A stretch of DNA of 64,000 bases from Tetrahymena elliotti 4EA (lineage: Eukaryota; Ciliophora; Oligohymenophorea; Hymenostomatida; Tetrahymenidae). Location of the stretch: contig JH720313.1 of assembly GCA_000231825.2 (NCBI GenBank), positions 990,834-1,054,833 of the forward strand, in the 5' to 3' direction. The notes below the pieces were generated by a model. That model had not been told where the DNA came from and searched no databases. It saw only the letters and a list, made by a program, of their open reading frames with translations. Of the stretch, positions 13,076-23,975 are shown in pieces. Position numbers and translations under genes: made by a program. Each line of letters starts with the position of its first letter. Positions within the stretch are counted from its first letter, which is position 1.

Positions 13076-14435
13076 TAGAACAAATAAATCGATTTAGAAA
13101 GGAAAGAAAGTAACAAAATAGCAGAAAGAATGTGTATTTGAATGTAAAAGTGCGTGGTGTATAATAATAAGTGTGTTAATTTCTTTACTTCACAACAACT
13201 TTCATCTTTTATTTCATTTTCCAAATTTTTAAAAAAAATATGTAATCTTTGTGTGAAGATTTTTCTGTTTGAATTTTTATTTTTTTGATAATTTTTCTGT
13301 AAGTTAAAGCAACAAAATTATTTAAATATTTTCTGGGGAATATTTTTTGAAGCATATCTGCTTTTTTTGTGGTTATAAAATTTAATATTTGAATAATTTT
13401 TAATTTACTTCTTCCGAACTTTTATTTTACCTTCAGACTCATTTTATTTCCAAAATAACTATTTATTAAAAAACACAATTTAAGAGCTAAATATAAGAAT
13501 TTTATGCTTTTCTTTTTCTATTGCCAAAGTATTTTAACTGTTTACTTCATTAAATTGTACATATTTTATTCATACCAAATATATTATTTCTAATACAATC
13601 TAAATAAAAGTATTATTTAAATAATAAAAAAACTGCATATTAAAAACCATAAACAATATTACTAACAAATTTAAACAACCGCAATATTCTTTTACAGCTG
13701 CTTAACTTTTAAACAATAATAATTTACATATTTTCTCCTTATTTTAATTAGTTCTATTCTTGATCCTCGAAAACCAACCATGTAAATGCCCAAATGACAA
13801 AATAAGCAGAGTCTTTACTCATATAGTTTTATTTAAAAAAAGTTAATAAGAAGAAAATAATAAATACCCAAAGATGGAGATTACTTAGTAAAATTATTAT
13901 TGAAGTGATTTAAAGATGTATAGAAAATTGTAAATTTTATTTGGTATCAATCATACTAAGAATTATTTGGATTGATCTTTTCCTCTTAATAATTTTTTTG
14001 AATGATAAATGTAACCTAAAGATTTTTAGTATTGAAATTAATACATGAATTCAAAATAAACAAATTTATTTTTGAATGCTCAAACTATTTAAAAATTTAT
14101 TTGGATTGATTGATGTTACTACTTATGATGATTATGCAAAGTGATGTCATTTATTCATATATGACAGTAAATTACAGTTTTCAAATAAGTCTTTTTCCTT
14201 TTAATTAATAATATTAACTGTTTTTTAAATAATATTATTAAATAAATCATTCAATTTGTGTTTCTGGGGGAAAAAAATTTACTCAGATTACTTATTTTTA
14301 AAAGAAAACCTGCATTTTGTACGTGCTGCTCCTCCTTATATTCTCAAGTGCTTTTCCAGATTTACATTTTATTTATAATATTATCTAATTTGAATAGTTA
14401 ACAAAATTTAATTTTAAAAAAGTTTCTTAAAAATA
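13076..14435. other. Intergenic
   Basis: No gene seen. The first ~70 bases after the stop keep coding-like composition in other frames but then meet stops; the rest is AT-rich flank between two same-strand genes. Confidence 0.55.
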
Positions 14436-15290
14436 ATGGGATTTGTTATTACCCCAAAAGTAGGTTTTGTGATTGATCAAGCTATCGTCTTTGGTGGTTT
14501 TGCTTTAGGCTTAATCTCTAAAAACCCTTCATAATGGTATGAAGTCTTCTTTAAGATTTATATAGGTCTCAATCTTGTCTTAATGCCATTTGCTGGATTT
14601 GTCACATTATTCTGTAAAATATTTGGTAAGCGTATATAAATACCTCCCAAGCCTACTTAATATTTAAAGGAAATTTTTGAAACTACTCGCTGCTATTGGG
14701 TAGTAGCACTTTTAGCAGCATGGCCTGTTTAAAAATATCTTAATGGTGAATTAACAGCTTATACTATGGATTTAAAAGAGAGTTTTGTTGGAGACTCTAT
14801 CATCTTAAATACCCTTTTTATGATCTTCTTCTTCTTATTAGTTGATTTCCACACTTACTGGAAACACCGTCTTTTACATACTCGTACATTCTGGTACTTC
14901 CATAGAAATCACCACTCCTTCTTTGATCCTTCTTGCTTTGCCTCCTTTGGCGTCTCCCCATTTGAATCTGTTCTTACTTTTGGTCCCTTACTTTTTGATT
15001 AACTCGAAATAGCAAATTAATTTAAGCTCTGCACTTGGTTACATGGTAGTGTTATTGTTTTCTTTGTAGTACTCAATATTTATCTTCACTGTGGATACAC
15101 ATTTGACTTTATAGAAAATACTTTACCAAAATTATTCATCAACACTTCTGGTCACCATAACCTTCATCATTCCAAAACTAAAATTCATTTCAGTGAACTT
15201 TTAACTCTTTGGGACTATCTTATGAACACAGGAGCTACTTATTACAACAAGTTAGAATTTTAATAAAAATTGGAAAAAGAAAAATCTTGA
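14436..15290 (+). CDS. Fatty acid hydroxylase superfamily enzyme (sterol desaturase-like)
   Basis: Intronless 284-residue membrane enzyme of the sterol desaturase/fatty acid hydroxylase family, expected in the ER. The diiron His boxes are all present: HTYWKH at residues 139-144, HRNHH at 156-160 and GHHNLHHS around 240-245, giving the HX4H, HXXHH and HXXHH pattern. Hydrophobic segments flank them. In Tetrahymena, members of this superfamily include the C-5 sterol desaturase and the C-24 sterol de-ethylase used on exogenous sterols; which activity this one has cannot be decided from sequence. Codon choice is strikingly biased to C-ending codons (TTC, GTC, CTC, CAC), unlike neighbouring genes, which suggests high expression. 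Start is the only ATG before the first hydrophobic stretch; stop is TGA. Confidence 0.88.
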
Positions 15291-16928
15291 AAATTGAAAA
15301 ATAAATAGAATGGCTACTTAGTGTATTTATTTGTTACTGTTTTCTTTTATCAGATCTAAACTTTTTAATATCAATAAAAATTCCATTTTACTTGTTTTTA
15401 GCTTTAAATAATTGAAAGAGAATATAAAATATTTAATTTATTTAATGAAAACTTAAATTTCATTCATTACTTTTGAAGTAGAAATATGAAGTTATTTCTT
15501 GTTGGCAATAGTAATATATCAAATCAAAAGATTTATCAATTATTTGAACTTTTTAGATGAAATTAAAAAATTAATCAATAAAACTAAATATTTCAAATTT
15601 AAAACAATAAAAGATTTACTTTTCAGTTAAAAAATTAAAATGAGTTCCTAATGAAAAGTGAAATTTTTTTTAATTTGATAATTTGTTTCAAGAAAGAAAT
15701 CTAAATTAATTATTGAAAATAAAGACTTATAAATTGATTAAAAATACTTTTTAAAAATGGAGTAAAGTTGCTCCTATTATCAGTAAAAACAAATTGATTT
15801 AATGACATTTCAACTCAATAAAATATAAATGTTACTGAATGATGAAGAAGAAATAAATTAATCATTAGTCAATCTTACAATACTTCTTAATCAAAAAAGG
15901 ATTTCAGTCAATAAAAATATTCTGATTTAATTATCTATTGTGAAAAAAATTGTTTATGTTAATAATTTAAAAAATAATTTCAATGATGCATAACTTTTAA
16001 TTTATTAATCTTTTATTTTAAAATAAGAAAAATGTTAATAGTTTTTTGGGTGTAAAAAAAACTAAGCCAATATAATATTCCTTATGAAATTGGTTAGTTG
16101 TTTCTAAAATATATTTGTTTAAAGAAATAATTATCATTTTTTTTGATCAAAACAAAAAAAAAACATATTTCTATTTTAAACAAACCTCTTTTAATATTAA
16201 TTAAATTTATTAAATCGAAAATAATATTCTTTTCAGTGCATTTTATCTCTAAAAATATTTTTTTCTTGTCTTAGAAAAATATTTGGCACAAACAAATATT
16301 TTTAGAGTTCAAACATATTTTATTATTTATTTATTTAGAAACTTGAATTAAATGGAAAATTTTTAAGTTGATTAAAGTAATTTAGTTAACTGTCTATGCA
16401 ACTAGAATATTATTGTATAGCCTATTTAAAAATTAAAATAGCTTACATAACAATTATGTGAATATTTATTAACAAAATCTTAATTTTAATCTGTAGATTT
16501 AGATCAAAAATTATTTGTAGGTACTCAACTTGTTTAGTTTTATACTTTTAACTTTTTTTCTATGTTTAAGAAATGAAAAATTATTCTACCAGTTTAGAAT
16601 ATGTAAATGAATTTCAATACCTTTCTATGAAACCTATTAATATGAGAATAATCACTTTTAAATATGCGAATGAGAATATTAATAATTTCTATTTGCATTT
16701 TTAGCCATTGGTATAAAAATTAAATATTTACAAGACAAAATTTTACAAATTGGATTAGTAGAAATTTTTTCCAATAAATCCTTTTTTAATTTACATCAAA
16801 TATAAAAATAATTAATTTGGTTTATATTTTGATATTAAGAAAAGCTTTTGTTTAACCACTCAATAATTATAAATTTTTTCAATCTAAAATTTACATTAAT
16901 TTATTAAATTTTTTAGCTTTAAAAAATA
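15291..16928. other. Intergenic
   Basis: About 1.6 kb, very AT-rich with many poly-A and poly-T runs. No coding frame, RNA gene or ordered repeat that I can support. Confidence 0.6.
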
Positions 16929-17879
16929 ATGTTTCAGAATTTATTTTAATCTTTTGCTTAAGTTAGTGAGAAGATATTAAATGTAGAATAGCAGAAAGGA
17001 AGGAGAATGGCTATTTTGTATGCCATTGCAGGAAATGTATTTTTTATCGTCATGTTTACTTGTGTAGGAATGATGAGAAAGGGATATTCTACTTTTTAGA
17101 TTATTTAGGGAAGAATGTGTATAGGAATTATATTGAACTATTTATTTTGTTATATCTAAAACATCCCTATATTCCCTAAAAATTATACTGAACTCAAGTT
17201 AATGTCACTAAGAGGTATTCTAGGAGCAATAGTTATGCTTCTTGCATTTACTAGCTATAAATTATTAACTCTATCTGATGCAGTGGTAGTTACAAACACC
17301 ACTCCCTTATTCACATGCTTTTTATCAGTACCTTACCTAGGAGAAAAATTAACAAAAAAACAAATGCTTTACAGCTTATTGAGCTTTGTAGGAATTATTT
17401 TAGTTGTTAGACCAGCTTTTTTATTTGGTGCTCAAGCTGTAGAAGTTGAGGGTAGAAATTAACTTTTAGGTTGCTTAATAGGTTTACTAAGTAGTTTGTT
17501 AATGTCTTTTGTACTTATAATATAAAGAAAAGTATAATTCTAAATGAAAATTAATAATGCACAGCTCCTTATGTTTAGTCATTATATCACTCCTTTATTT
17601 AGTGGTGTAGCATAGTTACAATCCCCATTTAATGATTTCAATGTTAATTAGTTTTATTTTATTATGATAACTATCATAGGTTTAAGTGGATTTATAGCTT
17701 AAATGTTTTAATCTCGTTCATATACACTAGAGTAGGCCTCAATAATTACTCCTTTATCTTATACATAAGTGATAATGTCATTTTTTGTAGACATCTTCCT
17801 TTTTAATGAATAAATCTATATGGCTAGTTTATTAGGGTCATTTTTAGTTATATTTGGAAGTATAGCTATCCTTGTCTGA
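16929..17879 (+). CDS. EamA/DMT-family (SLC35-like) transporter
   Basis: Single-exon 316-residue multi-pass protein of the drug/metabolite transporter superfamily, two EamA repeats, about ten TM helices. Diagnostic pieces: SDAVVVTNTTPLFTCFLSVP near the end of the first repeat, followed by LGEKLTKKQ and GIILVVRP, and the parallel EQASIITPLSYTQVI in the second repeat. This pattern is typical of SLC35G-like or bacterial RhaT/EamA-type permeases. Substrate unknown. Two in-frame starts exist: 16929 (chosen, giving a 26-residue polar N-terminus before TM1) and 17007 (starting right at TM1, 290 residues). No intron is needed and the only TGA is the terminal one. It stands alone between long gaps. 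Confidence 0.85.
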
Positions 17880-19402
17880 TTTTTCAATTCATTAGATAAC
17901 AAATAAATAAAATCAAATAATCTTTTAATTACAACAATTTCATTTATAAAAAACTAGTTTTTAGTTTAAGCGAAATTCAAAACTCTGATAAATTATTAAT
18001 ATCTAACTCTTTATTTTAGTAAATAAATTTCCATTTTCAATGAAATAAAAGTAAACTTTTGTTTGCTTTACACTAAAAATTTAATGTGAGGAGACAAATT
18101 TATTTTTATGTAGTTAATATTTTTGAAATAGCAATTACTATTTTTAAATATTTTACAAGATAAAGAAAAATTTTTAATTCCTAAAATAATATTTTTTTTA
18201 ACTATTACCTAATCATATTTAGGAATTTATTTTTAAGTTTTCTTTTTACCAAGAAATCTAAATAAAAAAATAATAATATTTAATATTTTGCATTTGTTTT
18301 CAAATTCTATATTATTTAGATTATTTAGGAGATATTTTAGTTTGATTAAAGAAAGATGATGATAAATCTATTGGAATTAATTTAAAAATTTAAATTGTAA
18401 TAAACTGATAAAAATTACTTTTTAATTTATTTATTTTTGTATTAAATTTTAAAAATTTTATTTTAAAATTATTGAAAAATTAATTATAATTACTTTAACT
18501 TTATTTTAAAAATTTTTTTACTTAAATTTAATTTAAGAAACGAGTTAGCATACTTAGATTTTATAAATTTTTTAAGTTTTATATTTTATTAATTGATAAA
18601 TAGTAAATTAAAAAGGAAAAGATGTAAGAAAAGAAATATTTTGGTTTGTATTATTAAATTTTAGAAAAAGTAAACTGATTGTAATTAATATTCATAAGTA
18701 TTTTTAATTAATTTTAATAGACTAAATGGAAATCCATATAATATTTTTGAAAGGTTTGAAATAATTTGTTATAAAAAATAATAAAAAAAGATTGGTAAAT
18801 TATTGATTAATTAATTTTTTTAGATAAGTAAATTAATCAAATATAAAATTGTAGTTATTAATTTAATTATTTTTTTTCTTTGATCCTTGTTTAGTTTATA
18901 ATTCATTCATTATAGAATATCAATTATTTATGTATGTATGTATGCATGAGTAAATTTATGATATTAAAAGACGCAACAAAAATTTACTTATACTATTAAT
19001 GATAATCAAAAAATATAAAAGGAATTAACAATAAACTATTGGAATGGAAAACTAGTTTTATGTATGATATTTTGCTTATTTTTTATATTCAAAATAATGG
19101 ATAAGTACATAATTACTATTAAATATATTTACTAATACTTGTAATAATTTTTACTTAATTGAAGAAATAAATATAAGGATAAAAGCACTTTGAAATTAAT
19201 TATTTTGTAAAACAACTTTACTTAAGTCTTTTCAAAGCAAAGTAACTTAGTAAGCCAGCAAGCAAGTATTTTTGTACATACTTTTGTAAGAATAGTATAA
19301 ATAATTAGAATTCCTATTAAATTATTTTTCAGCAGTAGTAAGCATCCAACAGACTAGCTTTGAAAAATTAAAAGTTTGTTGATATTTCTATTTACTCAAC
19401 TC
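17880..19402. other. Intergenic
   Basis: About 1.5 kb of AT-rich sequence with no supported gene. A TATG microsatellite lies near 18930-18945. Confidence 0.6.
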
Positions 19403-20226
19403 ATGCTTACAAGATATGAATCCCCAATTCAAACTATGAGGTACTAGGCTAAAATGAATAACCATCAAGGTAAAGTGCTTATTTTTACTTGTATTTTATA
19501 GAGGAAAATAAGATGCATACAAATTATAGAGAATCATTTCTTAATTTAGCTTATGTTTAGATATCTTAAATAATATTTTTATGCATTTATCAGGAACAAG
19601 GGACAGTTCAGACTAGTAGATCCTACATTAAATCACTATGAATGATTATAAAATGACTTCAAGGTCGAATTCTATAAGGTATTAAAATATTCCCTTAGCA
19701 GAAGAGGAGTAATCAGGGAGAATGAATTATAAATGGAACTCAGATAAAAAAAATAAATAAACTTATTAAGGAAACGTAATTCAAATGTAATCATCAAAAA
19801 AGGGAAGCTCATTAGAGAGATTAAACGACTTAATCCAAAGCAAATAAAACACATCTAATTCAAGGATACCAAGCAGCAATACAATCATAAACACAATAAA
19901 TCAAGATGGAAATAATTAAAATTCTGCTAGAAATGAAAACTACACAACTGATCGTCAAAGAAGTCTAAAAAAGATTCAAAAAGATCTCTCATCTTTATTT
20001 AACAAAACATAAAGTAAGATGATTATTTTAGTTAAAAAGGTTTAATATAGGCGTTAATTAGTTAGTTATCTATCTATCAATTAATTAATCACCTAATTAA
20101 TTTTTTAATTTGCCAAAACTTATTCCACTCAATGTATTTACTAGTGCAGAAGTCTAAATTTTTAATACTTTCAACAATATTTGTGAATAAATATATAATT
20201 TCGCAGAGCTAAACAAAATACTATGA
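19403..20226 (+). CDS. Basic Ser/Asn-rich hypothetical protein
   Basis: Exon 1 19403-19469 and exon 2 from 19594 give a clear coding stretch of about 165 residues, rich in Ser, Asn, Arg and Lys, ending in an amphipathic patch (QRSLKKIQKDLSSLF). No known domain, signal peptide or membrane helix. The 3' end is not settled. My preferred model splices out a ~200-nt AT-rich intron (donor near 20011, acceptor 20206) and stops at 20224-20226. Reading straight on gives a stop at 20184-20186 but adds 60 residues with intron-like composition. An unspliced frame does not join the downstream kinase convincingly, so I treat it as a separate gene. Confidence 0.5.
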
Positions 20227-20608
20227 TTAGATCGTTGAATAAGTATTTTCATAATTTTCAGAAAAATAAATAGAACAGAAATCAATTATTTTAAGGCAAA
20301 ACAAGAAATAGAATAATTATTATATCTTAGTTATTTTATTTATATTGAACTATGTTTTCATATTTATAACATTATTTTAAGTTCTGATCACTTTTCAATT
20401 TTTTGAAAAAATAAAAATTTCATTTTCTTCAACCTATTTTTTTTTGGGTACTTTTTACAACATTTAGCAAAAAAAAAAATTGCCATATTAATTTGACAAT
20501 TTTAATTTTAATATATTTTTTATCAATTTTTTACATCAACATTTTTTTGAAGTTAATAATAGTGGAAGCAAACAAAAATTGATAGTTGTTGGGAAATTAA
20601 AAACAGAG
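20227..20608. other. Intergenic, kinase promoter region
   Basis: 382 bases between two same-strand genes, with poly-A and poly-T runs. No feature recognised beyond the expected 3' UTR and promoter. Confidence 0.5.
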
Positions 20609-23296
20609 ATGGATAATTCTCTTGAAGATGCCAAATATTAAAGAATGCACTCAGAAAATAAATAGTAAAATCCAAATTCCATAAAAAATAAATATAATGC
20701 TTTGCTAGATGTAATTGGGAAAGAAAAAAACTAAAATCTGTAATAATAAATCAATCCTGCATATAAACTTGACTATGAGACTGTTAGAAATTACAAATCA
20801 GAAAAAAGCGATTTAAGAAGGCAAGTTGAAGGCATGGTTGATAAAATTCAAAGAAAATTAAAGGAAGAAGAAGACAAAATTCATTATATGCAGTAATAGG
20901 CTTTTTAAAGGAATACAAGCACTAATTTTGGCAATAGATACTAGCAATTTCTGATGTAGAGAATAAATAAAGATGTTCGTTCTAATTATAAAGCAAGTAA
21001 TAATTCTAGTAATAATTAAAGTCTCAACAAAAATGGTTTTAATGAATAACAAAAGATTAAAGAAAATTAAGGAAATAATTCAAATATTAATGGAAATGTC
21101 ACTGCATATGGAGTAACTATGAGACAAAAAGAAAATATGATCAGTAAAAAAACTGAACAATTCTTTTATAACACTAATAATTAGATTCTAAATGCAAATA
21201 AGCAAGAGAGTAATACCTTTCTTGAAACTAGTGTTGGATTAAATCTTCAAAATAATAACAATAATAATTCTAAAGCTCTAACAAATATGTAAAATTTAAA
21301 GACAGTATAAGACATCAGCTTTAGTAAGGAAGAAGGTCCGAATGTATTTAGAGTTAGAAAAATTAAGTAAAATAACCTGATTGAAACAGCAAACAAATTA
21401 AATTTTGCAGGTACCTTGGAAGATTTAGGAGAAGTAGCTTTTTTGTAAGATGAAGCTGAGTCTGTTTAATAAATTGATAAATTTGATGAAACTAAATTTT
21501 AGAGAAATATTGATGAAACATTAAGGATTGGTCTAGATAAAAGATACTCTCCAAAGCGTGTTGTGGTCCCTATTAATTAAAACATGAAGAAGAATAATAG
21601 TGGAGGTTTAAATAATAGCAACAATAATAACTATAAAGGATATTGTTAAGCTAATAATTCTGCTGCCTTATTCAACTAAACCACAAACAATTTTTCAAAT
21701 GGCATATTTATCAATAATAATTAAAATATAGTCCTAAATTCTACAAGCTAACCTAATTTAGCTAGTAGTGAAGCTCTTTATAGCAAACAGTAGTAAAGGA
21801 CAGTTAATTAAATGGATTAATTAGAAAGAATTGTATATAAATTAAGAGGGCATTAGGAGATGCTTAGAAGCAGCAGCAATCCAAATACAAGATTTTAGTT
21901 AGGCAAAAGTAAAGAAATAAATAGAGTAAATTCTGAAAAGAGTTTAAGATAGAAAGAGCTAAGTAGGACAAATCAAACTATAACCGAAAAAGATGAGTCC
22001 AAAATTAGCAATGTAAATGATTGCAATCTTCCTTAAAATGTATTGTTTAGACCTTTTTCAACTTAGAATATGAACTTTGCTAAGTTTAAAAGCTTTAAAA
22101 CTCCAACAATAACAAGCAGTAAAGAGCAAAGCACAACAATAGATGGAAGCAGCAGCTCATTTAGAGGTACTTTAAATAATCTTGATAGATTCGAAATAGG
22201 ATAAGTAATTGGACAGGGAAGCTATGCTGTAGTCCGTAAAGCTAAAGATGTTTTAACAGATAAAATAGTTGCTATTAAGATATATGATAAATTTAGATTA
22301 ATCGATCCCTAAAAAAGAAATAATGTAAAACGTGAAATGCATATCTTGTAAAAGCTAGAACATAAAAATATTATTTAGTTACTTACGACAGTTGATACTA
22401 GAACCACTGTAAATTTAGTTATGGAGTATGTAAGTAGTCTTTCTCTTAGACATTTCCTTAAATCAAAACCTAACCATCGTTTATCTGAACCAGAAGCAAA
22501 AGTTATTTTTAGGTAAACATTTTTTTAATTTTTGGATTTTCTAATAAATTCATCATAAAATTACCTTTTAACTTTATTAACAAGAATTAAATAATTTGTT
22601 TAATTAATTTTGGAAATTTAGATAAATTTTGAATGCCGTCAATTATTGCCATTCAAATGATGTAATTCACAGAGATTTGAAGCTGGAGAATATTTTAATT
22701 TCCGAGGAAACTAATGAAATTAAGTTGATAGATTTTGGATTTTCTATTCAAGCTCCCAATGACAAAAAATTAAATATGTTTTGTGGAACTGCATCATACA
22801 TGTCACCTGAATTAGTCTAACAGCAAGATTATTATGGAAAACCTACAGATGTTTGGGCTCTTGGTGTACTCCTTTTTGTGTTACTTTAGGGTCGTTTCCC
22901 TTTCAAAGGTAAAATTCTAGAAATAAATTAGAAATTTTTAATTGATAAATTTTTTTTTTTTGAAAAATCTTAAAACAATGCAATCTAATTTGAATAAATT
23001 GTATTTAATTAATAATTATCGAAACTTACACTAATTAAAAAAGGTAAAGACGATAATGAGCTATTCAAGAAGATATGTAAGAATGAATACAAAATAAGTG
23101 GGGATGTTAGTTTAGGTGCTTAAAATTTGATAAAAACAATAATGAAAATTAACCCACTTGAGAGACCTACCACAAAATTTGTAAGAAAAATACAATTTTT
23201 TTTTTGAAAAACAAGAATTGAGATAATAACTTATGATAAAAAATTCTTTTACTAAAAAATTAGATTTTAAAAGACAGCTGGTTAAATGCTTCTTGA
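20609..23296 (+). CDS. CAMK-like Ser/Thr protein kinase with long disordered N-terminus
   Basis: Predicted 786 residues. Exons 20609-22512, 22622-22908, 23044-23180 and a 33-nt last exon 23264-23296. Residues 1-520 are low-complexity Asn/Ser/Gln with a short coiled coil near residue 80. The kinase domain fills residues ~527-782: glycine loop IGQGSYAVV, VAIK with Lys557, HRDLKLEN with Asp653, DFG followed by FS, then GTASYMSPEL where SPE replaces the usual APE. All catalytic residues are intact, so it should be active. Loop features (DLKLEN, DVWALGVLLFVLLQG) are closest to the CAMK group (AMPK/MARK/SNF1-like). The tail ends only a few residues after subdomain XI, with no calmodulin-binding or UBA segment visible. 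Substrate unknown. Confidence 0.88.
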
Positions 23297-23975
23297 TAAA
23301 CCTAGCTTACATATAAAAAATGCTAACTTACTTGATAACGCGAAATGAAATAAACAAAATTTATTTCTCATGAAACAATTTTTCCAATTCCTTTTCTAAC
23401 TTTTCAATTAATTTGTTAAAAATAAAAACAACAAAAGAAGAAATTATCTTATGTATTAAATAAATAAAAACAATAAAAAATAATAAATTTTGCTACACCA
23501 AAAAATTACTAATAAAAAGGGCATGTAATTAAATTGTTATTTAAAAAACTATAAAAAAATATTTATGCATGTGTATATTTCTTTATTTTATATTTCTCTC
23601 TTACTATTCCTTTCTCACCTTAAAAAAACTCTAGGAATGCTTTTTAGCTTACTCTAATTTATTATGTTTGTGGATGGTTTTGAAATAAATCAAAATGAAA
23701 AATTGTTTTGCTTGATTTATTAAAAAAATCACATTATACCTGATATGTACTTTCCTATATTTTTTTATAGTAAATAGATACGAATCTTTAATTTCTTTTA
23801 TTTAAAATACACTAATTGAAATCAATTATCAAACAATACTTTCCTTATTTATTAAAAATTTTCATTTTTAATAGGAAAAAAAGTTAAACAAAAGCTTCTT
23901 TGGTAAATTAAAGGTTGATATAGTTCATAAAAGTAGATCTTTGAAATACACTCTAAAAAATAAATTATCTGTAAA
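23297..23975. other. Intergenic
   Basis: 679 bases between the kinase and the channel, both on +. No coding frame or repeat seen. Confidence 0.6.
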
